From Flavisolibacter sp. (GTDB taxonomy: Bacteria; Bacteroidota; Bacteroidia; Chitinophagales; Chitinophagaceae), in contig JAGIAB010000201.1 in assembly GCA_017745135.1 (NCBI GenBank), positions 1 through 5,689 on the forward strand: a stretch of 5,689 nt of DNA. Direction: 5' to 3'. The notes below the pieces were generated by a model. The model saw only the letters and a list, made by a program, of their open reading frames with translations. It did not search any database and had not been told where the DNA came from. This document shows positions 1 through 4,108 of this stretch, one piece after another. Each line of letters starts with the position of its first letter. Positions within the stretch are counted from its first letter, which is position 1. Position numbers and translations under genes: made by a program.

Positions 1-194
1 CGGGTTTGAGTATCATTTATACTTCCATTGTTTTAATTGCAGGCTTTGTAATTTTTTGTTTCAGCGGCTTTGGCGGAACAAAGGCTTTGGGTTGGTTAAC
101 TTCTCTTACTTTAATCACAGCTACAATTGCAAACCTCGTTTTGTTGCCGGCTTTGATTATTGGTTTTTATAGTAAAGCAAAGAGTAAAAAATAA
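1..194 (+). CDS. RND/MMPL-family membrane exporter, C-terminal fragment
   Basis: This is the 3' end of a gene that enters from the left edge; the frame is open from position 3 to the TAA at 192-194, so the real start lies outside the window. The visible 63 or so residues hold two hydrophobic membrane-spanning stretches joined by a short loop containing FGGTKALG, then a short lysine-rich cytoplasmic tail ending KAKSKK. A glycine-rich loop after one helix, then a helix with NLVLLPALI and a basic tail, matches the C-terminal end of MMPL-type proteins of the RND superfamily, which export lipids or hydrophobic compounds across the inner membrane using the proton gradient. The family call rests on this short tail only, and the substrate cannot be inferred. 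A TTG at position 6 could be mistaken for a start but lies inside the reading frame of the longer protein. The gene converges on the thioredoxin lipoprotein gene, with 40 bp between the two stop codons. Confidence 0.7.
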   Translation, partial: GLSIIYTSIVLIAGFVIFCFSGFGGTKALGWLTSLTLITATIANLVLLPALIIGFYSKAKSKK

Positions 195-218
195 GCAGCC
201 GGGATGGAGTCGTTATTT

Positions 219-256
219 ATTGAATGAAGTATCGTTATTTCAATACTTCATTCAAT
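219..256. terminator. Perfect 14-bp inverted repeat between convergent genes, candidate two-way terminator
   Basis: The arms at 219-232 (ATTGAATGAAGTAT) and 243-256 are exact reverse complements, separated by a 10-nt loop (233-242). The right arm lies in the last codons of the minus-strand lipoprotein gene, whose TAA stop (235-237) sits in the loop. The left arm is 25 bp past the stop of the plus-strand exporter gene. The position between converging genes suggests that transcripts from both sides end here. The stem is AT-rich and neither side is followed by a long T run, so it could instead be a 3'-end stabilising or anti-collision structure. The octamer CGTTATTT occurs both before the left arm (211-218) and in the loop (233-240). 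Confidence 0.5.
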
Positions 257-1374
257 TTCCTTTCCAACTCACTGCTTGTCATTCCCTCTGCGATAATTGT
301 TCCATCCGGATCAATTAAAAAATTGTAGGGAATACTTTGTACTCCATACATGGCTGCTGCTTTGTTTTCCCATCCTTTTAAATCACTTACATGATTCCAG
401 GTTAATTTATCGGTATGGATAGCCGTCATCCAGTCTTGTCTTAAAGTGTCCAGAGAAACTCCAAGAATCGTAAAGTTTCTGTCCTTAAACTGATTGTAAA
501 CAGCAACAATATGCGGGTTTTCTTTCCTGCAGGGAAGGCACCAGCTTGCCCAAAAGTCAACCAGCACATATTTTCCTTTTAATGATGAAAGTGATACTGG
601 CGAACCGGTGGTATCAGCCAATGCGAAATCAGGAGCTTTGCCGGGACGTAATGTTTTCTTCCATTCTTGCAGTGTTGTATTGTCCGGAAATTTGCTTAGC
701 CCATTATTTACTATCTCCGAAACTTCTGTGGGAGTGAAACCTCTCATTCCATAGCGTTCTGCAATTTGCTGAAAGGTGCTAACGACATAGGTAGTTAATG
801 AAGGACTGATGTTTTTTTTGGTTAAATCCAAAACATAATTTTTCATTTGCTGCGATTCCGATTCGTAACCGAGAGAATCCACTCTTCGCAAACTATCAAT
901 CGTTTTTTGTTGTTCAATATTGAGGGCTTTTGTGCGGATCAGTGAATCATAATGCTGTGAGTAATGCGACAAGATTTCTAATTTCTGCCCAATCATTTTG
1001 TCAAATTGAATCAATTCCTCGCTTGCCCTGGAACCATCGACGGTGTACGGGTTGTTTCGATTGCTAAGGTCTGCATTGACCTTAATCTTTTTTGAGTCAT
1101 TGATCAAAACAGCAAATGGCAATCCGGCATCACCTGCCCTCAAACTAAATATTCCTTCTTCTTTTGTAGTGGTGGTTAGTTTAAATTTTCCGTCACTTTC
1201 AATTTTTGAAGAATCAATGATCAATGGCCTTTCCTGGTTGGCAAGATTTTGTTCCAGGTAAATCATAGGGGCATTGGTGTTTTTAACTGTACCCTCAACG
1301 GTAAAGGAATTGCCGGATTTGGAAGTACAAGAGACAAATCCAAAAATCAACAGGACAAAAAGAACTCTGTTCAT
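235..1374 (-). CDS. TlpA/ResA-like thioredoxin-fold lipoprotein with N-terminal DUF4369-type domain
   Basis: The product is a periplasm-facing thiol-disulfide oxidoreductase of about 379 residues. Residues 1-16 form a lipoprotein signal with lipobox FVSC and lipidated Cys16. No acidic residues follow the cysteine, so the Bacteroidota surface-export signal is not evident and a periplasm-facing anchor is more likely. Residues about 22-110 resemble the beta-rich DUF4369 domain (VEGTVKN, SDGKFKL); about 115-240 form a charged, probably helical linker; about 244-379 are an AhpC/TSA-Redoxin domain. The active site is WCLPC with Cys279 and Cys282, and the cis-proline motif SIPYNFLID is near residue 349. 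Such proteins typically reduce or isomerise disulfides, for example in cytochrome c maturation or stress repair; the substrate is unknown here. I chose the ATG at 1374; a TTG at 1377, directly after the gatB stop, would add one residue. The 3-nt gap to gatB implies co-transcription and probable translational coupling. The domain call is secure; the exact role is not. Confidence 0.93.
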   Translation of the reverse strand: MNRVLFVLLIFGFVSCTSKSGNSFTVEGTVKNTNAPMIYLEQNLANQERPLIIDSSKIESDGKFKLTTTTKEEGIFSLRAGDAGLPFAVLINDSKKIKVNADLSNRNNPYTVDGSRASEELIQFDKMIGQKLEILSHYSQHYDSLIRTKALNIEQQKTIDSLRRVDSLGYESESQQMKNYVLDLTKKNISPSLTTYVVSTFQQIAERYGMRGFTPTEVSEIVNNGLSKFPDNTTLQEWKKTLRPGKAPDFALADTTGSPVSLSSLKGKYVLVDFWASWCLPCRKENPHIVAVYNQFKDRNFTILGVSLDTLRQDWMTAIHTDKLTWNHVSDLKGWENKAAAMYGVQSIPYNFLIDPDGTIIAEGMTSSELERKLNEVLK

Positions 1375-1377
1375 CAA

Positions 1378-2826
1378 CTATGCTTTTAATTTTTCAATGA
1401 TTTTTTCTGTAACCAGTTTAGCGTCTGCTTTGCCTTTTGAAAGCTTCATGACTTCGCCTACAAATAAACTGATCAAACCTTTTTTACCTTTTTTGTATTC
1501 GGGAATTTTTTCAGAATGTTTGTTCAATGCGGCTTCAATCAGGCTTTCAATTTCAGTTTGCGAGGTTTGAATTTGCAATTGATTTTCTTCAATGAACTGG
1601 TTCAGGTCTAAAGCAGGGTTTTTAAGAAGCGCCGGAAAGATCTGTTGCACTGCAATTCCATAACTGATTTTTCCTTTATCGATCAGGTCAATCGTTTCTG
1701 CAATGGCTTCTGGATGAAGGTCTGTTTCATCGAGTGCAATTTCATTGGCAGACAAATGATTTTTTACCGGACCAAGGATCCAGTTTGCTGAAGCCTTATA
1801 GTTATTGCTATGCTTCGCCAATTCAAAAAAGAAATTGCTCAGTTCAGAATCTCCTGACAGTTGTTCGGCATCGTAAGCACTAAGACCGTATTCTGCAATT
1901 AATTTTTCTTTGATCTCGGTTTGCAATGCCGGCATTTCACTCCTGATCTTTTCAATCGTTTCCTTGGAAATAAAGAAAGGAGGAAGATCGGGTTCGGGAA
2001 AATAGCGGTAATCGTCTTCGTCTTCTTTGACCCTGATAGAGTAAGTTGTGAAATCAGTTTCATCGAAGCCTCTTGTTTCCTGCACAATTGTTTTTCCTTC
2101 TTCCAGCAATGAAATCAAACGGCCAGTTTCAAACTCAATAGCTTTTTTAATGAATCGGATGGAGTTGAGGTTTTTGATCTCAACCTTGGTTCCTAATTTT
2201 TGTTCTCCTTTTTTGCGAACCGAAATATTTACATCGCACCGTAAACTGCCCTGCTCCATATTGCCATCGCAAACGTTCAAATGGCGCACAAGTTTTCTTA
2301 ATGAAGTAACATAGGCAAAAGCTTCTTCTGCACTCCTGAGGTCAGGCTCGGTAACGATTTCAAGTAAAGGCATTCCTGCCCGGTTAAAATCAAGGTTGGA
2401 AAAATCGCTGTCCTCGTCGTGAAGGCTTTTACCGGCATCTTCTTCAATATGGATGCGGTTGAGGCGTACTTTTTTGGTTTCTTTTCCAACAGTAAATTCT
2501 ACAAATCCATTTTTGCAAATGGGTGTAGTATGTTGAGATATCTGGTAACCTTTGGGTAAATCAGCATAAAAATAATTTTTGCGGGCAAAATAATTATGCT
2601 GAACAATTTGACAGTTACAAGCCAATCCTAACCGCACGGCTAATGAAATTGCTTCCTTATTCAATCTTGGCAAGGTGCCGGGGTATCCCAGCGAAATGAC
2701 GCTTATCTGGCTGTTGGGCGCCTTGCCGAATTCGGTGGTGTCGCCACAAAACAATTTTGTTTTTGTAAGCAATTGTGCATGCACCTCAAGGCCCACTACA
2801 ATTTCATATTGAACTTTATCGGACAT
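1378..2826 (-). CDS. gatB: Asp-tRNA(Asn)/Glu-tRNA(Gln) amidotransferase subunit B
   Basis: GatB is the tRNA-binding and kinase subunit of cytoplasmic GatCAB. It phosphorylates the side chain of mischarged Glu-tRNA(Gln) or Asp-tRNA(Asn) and swaps the phosphate for ammonia delivered from GatA. The protein has 482 residues, a normal full length. Visible family blocks, in order: VGLEVHAQL (11-19), RKNYFYADLPKGYQISQ (82-98), RIHIEEDAGKS (124-134), FNRAGMPLLEIVTEPD (147-162), GNMEQGSLRCDVNIS (188-202), GTKVEIKNLNS (212-222) and DDYRYFPEPDLPP (271-283). The catalytic cradle ends near residue 295; a helical domain and a YqeY-like tail (about 406-482, with KGKADAKLV) that contacts tRNA follow. Two to three of the usual zinc-ligand cysteines appear to be replaced: FCGD and ISVISLGYPG stand where CxC and CPVC occur in zinc-binding relatives. 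gatA and gatC are not in the window, so the subunits are scattered in this genome. The ATG at 2826 gives the expected N-terminus. The lipoprotein gene follows after 3 nt. Confidence 0.98.
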   Translation of the reverse strand: MSDKVQYEIVVGLEVHAQLLTKTKLFCGDTTEFGKAPNSQISVISLGYPGTLPRLNKEAISLAVRLGLACNCQIVQHNYFARKNYFYADLPKGYQISQHTTPICKNGFVEFTVGKETKKVRLNRIHIEEDAGKSLHDEDSDFSNLDFNRAGMPLLEIVTEPDLRSAEEAFAYVTSLRKLVRHLNVCDGNMEQGSLRCDVNISVRKKGEQKLGTKVEIKNLNSIRFIKKAIEFETGRLISLLEEGKTIVQETRGFDETDFTTYSIRVKEDEDDYRYFPEPDLPPFFISKETIEKIRSEMPALQTEIKEKLIAEYGLSAYDAEQLSGDSELSNFFFELAKHSNNYKASANWILGPVKNHLSANEIALDETDLHPEAIAETIDLIDKGKISYGIAVQQIFPALLKNPALDLNQFIEENQLQIQTSQTEIESLIEAALNKHSEKIPEYKKGKKGLISLFVGEVMKLSKGKADAKLVTEKIIEKLKA

Positions 2827-2830
2827 CGGG

Positions 2831-2838
2831 CAAATTTA
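2831..2838 (-). promoter_or_regulatory. Candidate -7 promoter box (TAAATTTG) for gatB
   Basis: Read on the minus strand this is TAAATTTG, an exact fit to the Bacteroidota -7 consensus TAnnTTTG. Only four bases (CCCG) separate it from the gatB ATG, so the transcript would start at or next to the start codon and be leaderless. No TTTG-like -33 element is visible at the usual 19-21 nt spacing. The position just past the upstream terminator makes sense for a separate gatB promoter. The match is only eight bases in AT-rich DNA, so confidence is modest. Confidence 0.35.
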
Positions 2839-2866
2839 GCTCATTTGCCATAGCCATCTATTAATG

Positions 2867-2897
2867 AAAAACCCCGGTACTTGAAAGAACCGGGGTT
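2867..2897 (-). terminator. Intrinsic terminator downstream of the PDZ gene
   Basis: A 9-bp GC-rich stem, AACCCCGGT (2870-2878) with ACCGGGGTT (2889-2897), encloses a 10-nt loop. On the minus strand the stem ends in GGGGTTTTTC, giving a run of five T, two of them in the stem. On the plus strand no T run follows, so it is a minus-strand terminator. It lies 128 nt past the stop codon of the PDZ gene and about 40 nt before gatB, which separates the two transcription units. Confidence 0.75.
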
Positions 2898-2924
2898 GAT
2901 GCACATAAGAAGTAAGAACTATTA

Positions 2925-3021
2925 AAAAGGTAAAAGGCAAAAGGCAAAAGGTAAAGGGTTTAGGGTTGAAGGTGTAAGGAGTCGTCTATTAACCCTTTGC
3001 CTTTCGTCTTCTACCTTTCAC
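2925..3021. repeat. Opposed arrays of 7-nt CTTT-type repeats in the PDZ-gatB gap
   Basis: The left array (2925-2952) is four consecutive 7-nt units AAAAGGT, AAAAGGC, AAAAGGC, AAAAGGT. The right array (2994-3021) is four degenerate 7-nt units in the opposite sense: CCTTTGC, CTTTCGT, CTTCTAC, CTTTCAC. Read in one direction all are variants of CTTT plus three variable bases. Between them, 2947-2960 and 2991-3004 form a 14-nt inverted repeat with one mismatch (T against C, a possible G-U pair in RNA) around a 30-nt loop. The array starts 4 bp past the PDZ gene's stop codon. I do not recognise a named element; it could be a miniature dispersed repeat or a slippage-prone sequence with 3'-UTR structure. 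Confidence 0.75.
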
Positions 3022-3025
3022 CTGT

Positions 3026-4009
3026 TTATAGGTCTGCTGTTTTTAGTTTGCGTGGGATCTTTACCTCGATAGTTTGGGTAGAGTTGTCACGTTTTACTTT
3101 GAATTTATAAGAGGTTTTATCCTGGTTACCTCTTGTGGCTCTTAACACGTCTTCCGTTCCTTTTACGTCAGTATCATCAACGCCAATAATGATATCATCT
3201 TTTTTGATTCCGGCTTTTTCAGCGGCGCTTTCCTCATCCACATCCAATACTTTTACGCCAACGCCATCATCAGTATCCTGGATGGATAAACCTAACCTTG
3301 GACGGCCGAATGCAAGGCTAAAAGTTTCGGAAGGCAATCTTCTATTGAAGCGTTGATCTAAATCTCCCATTTCACCACCTAAAATGTCAATGCGTGGTAT
3401 AGTCATAGTACCCATCCTAACGCCTTTCCATTTGGTTAATTCGGCTGTAGCGGTTTGAGATTTGCCGTCTCTCAGGTAGGTAATCGATACTTTATCACCT
3501 GGCTTATGTTTGCGGATCGCATCGGTTACATCATCGCTGCTTTCAATTTTGCGGTCGCCAATTTTTGTAATGATATCACCTTTTTTCAAGCCGGCTTTTT
3601 CAGCGGCACTTTCTTTAGTCACCGATAAAATCTCGGCTCCTTTATCATCGCCTTCAGTAGTTACACCCAGCATGGCCCGGTTCTCATCTTCATTGAAAAT
3701 AGAAAATCCCTGTGCTGACGTAACATTGTCGCCACCACGGAAATAAATATTGGGAGTGGACATAGATTGTACACGAACACTTACATCTTTGTTGTCCTTG
3801 GCATCTTTCCCGTTTACTTTTACTTTATCGCCATCAACTTCAACAAATACTTTTTCATTTTTATCGCCAGTGCGGGTAATGATAATGGTTTGAACATCTT
3901 TTTTCCCAGCTTTAGCCTTGTCTTCCTTTTCTTTTTGGGCAAACACAGAAGGTACGGTTAGCAACGCAATCCCTGCAATGAGCAACCTTTTCATAAAAAC
4001 TTGTTTCAT
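3026..4009 (-). CDS. Secreted tandem-PDZ-domain protein without a protease domain
   Basis: The protein is about 327 residues from the ATG at 4009. The N-terminus is a Sec signal peptide (hydrophobic core RLLIAGIALLTVPSVFA, probable cleavage before QKEKED), then a lysine-rich stretch. Residues about 40-110 form a small beta-rich region (TIIITRTGD, VEVDGDKVKVNG). PDZ1 spans about 112-192 (MLGVTTEG ligand-loop start, ESAAEKAGLKKGDII). PDZ2 spans about 236-322 (RLGLSIQDTDDG, ESAAEKAGIKKDDII). PDZ pairs like this occur in DegP/HtrA, but no His-Asp-Ser protease domain is present, so it is probably a periplasmic adaptor or chaperone-like binder of protein C-termini; the partner is unknown. I chose the ATG at 4009. 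A TTG at 4018 would add three residues, and an ATG at 3994 (15 nt later) would give a more compact signal peptide and is a real alternative. It lies 99 bp downstream of alaS and is followed by a repeat region and a terminator, suggesting a single-gene unit. Confidence 0.9.
   Translation of the reverse strand: MKQVFMKRLLIAGIALLTVPSVFAQKEKEDKAKAGKKDVQTIIITRTGDKNEKVFVEVDGDKVKVNGKDAKDNKDVSVRVQSMSTPNIYFRGGDNVTSAQGFSIFNEDENRAMLGVTTEGDDKGAEILSVTKESAAEKAGLKKGDIITKIGDRKIESSDDVTDAIRKHKPGDKVSITYLRDGKSQTATAELTKWKGVRMGTMTIPRIDILGGEMGDLDQRFNRRLPSETFSLAFGRPRLGLSIQDTDDGVGVKVLDVDEESAAEKAGIKKDDIIIGVDDTDVKGTEDVLRATRGNQDKTSYKFKVKRDNSTQTIEVKIPRKLKTADL
3187..3232. repeat. Copy 1 of a 46-bp direct repeat inside the PDZ gene (PDZ2)
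   Basis: These 46 bp align without gaps to 3568-3613 with 41 identities, including a 17-base exact run at 3210-3226 that matches 3591-3607. The segment encodes the ESAAEKAG(I/L)KK(D/G)DII core of PDZ2. The copies are 381 bp apart, an exact multiple of three. Confidence 0.85.
3568..3613. repeat. Copy 2 of the 46-bp direct repeat inside the PDZ gene (PDZ1)
   Basis: This is the partner of 3187-3232 and encodes the equivalent segment of PDZ1. The two domains otherwise differ in protein sequence, so the DNA similarity is concentrated in this core. Confidence 0.85.
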
Positions 4010-4015
4010 ACCAGA

Positions 4016-4023
4016 CAAATTTA
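4016..4023 (-). promoter_or_regulatory. TAAATTTG box directly upstream of the PDZ gene start
   Basis: The minus strand reads TAAATTTG, then six bases (TCTGGT), then ATG. It is the same octamer as the one ahead of gatB and fits TAnnTTTG. Used as a -7 box it would give a leaderless mRNA. A TTTG (4048-4051 on the minus strand) lies 24 nt upstream, somewhat beyond the usual -33 spacing. It competes with the box at 4048-4055, which leaves a normal leader. Confidence 0.25.
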
Positions 4024-4047
4024 TTTACTACGTTAAATTTCGTAGAT

Positions 4048-4055
4048 CAAATATA
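4048..4055 (-). promoter_or_regulatory. Candidate -7 promoter box (TATATTTG) for the PDZ gene
   Basis: The minus strand reads TATATTTG, matching the Bacteroidota TAnnTTTG consensus, 38 nt before the ATG at 4009. Transcription from here would leave a leader of roughly 30 nt. About 21 nt upstream is only a TTTTC, a weak partner for the -33 TTTG. Between the box and the start codon lies a 5-bp inverted repeat, CTACG/CGTAG (4028-4032 and 4041-4045), close to the expected transcription start. The 99-bp gap holds no obvious terminator for alaS, so some read-through from alaS is also possible. Confidence 0.45.
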
Positions 4056-4108
4056 AAAGCATTTTCCTGATTACGAAAACTTTCGCAAGTGTTAAATTGA
4101 TAGATGGC

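Noticed and set aside
6..194. Complete small membrane protein starting at TTG 6
   Set aside because: The frame is open through the left edge and the sequence fits the C-terminal end of a large RND/MMPL transporter.
1274..1570. Plus-strand open frame of 98 codons spanning the gatB-lipoprotein junction
   Set aside because: It is antisense to two well-supported genes and looks like a shadow of their hydrophobic and charged segments.
2925..3021. CRISPR array
   Set aside because: The repeat units are only 7 nt, directly abutting, with no unique spacers of regular length and no cas genes nearby.
4016..4018. TTG as the start of the PDZ protein
   Set aside because: An ATG follows nine bases later with a complete signal peptide, and the TTG is part of the TAAATTTG box.
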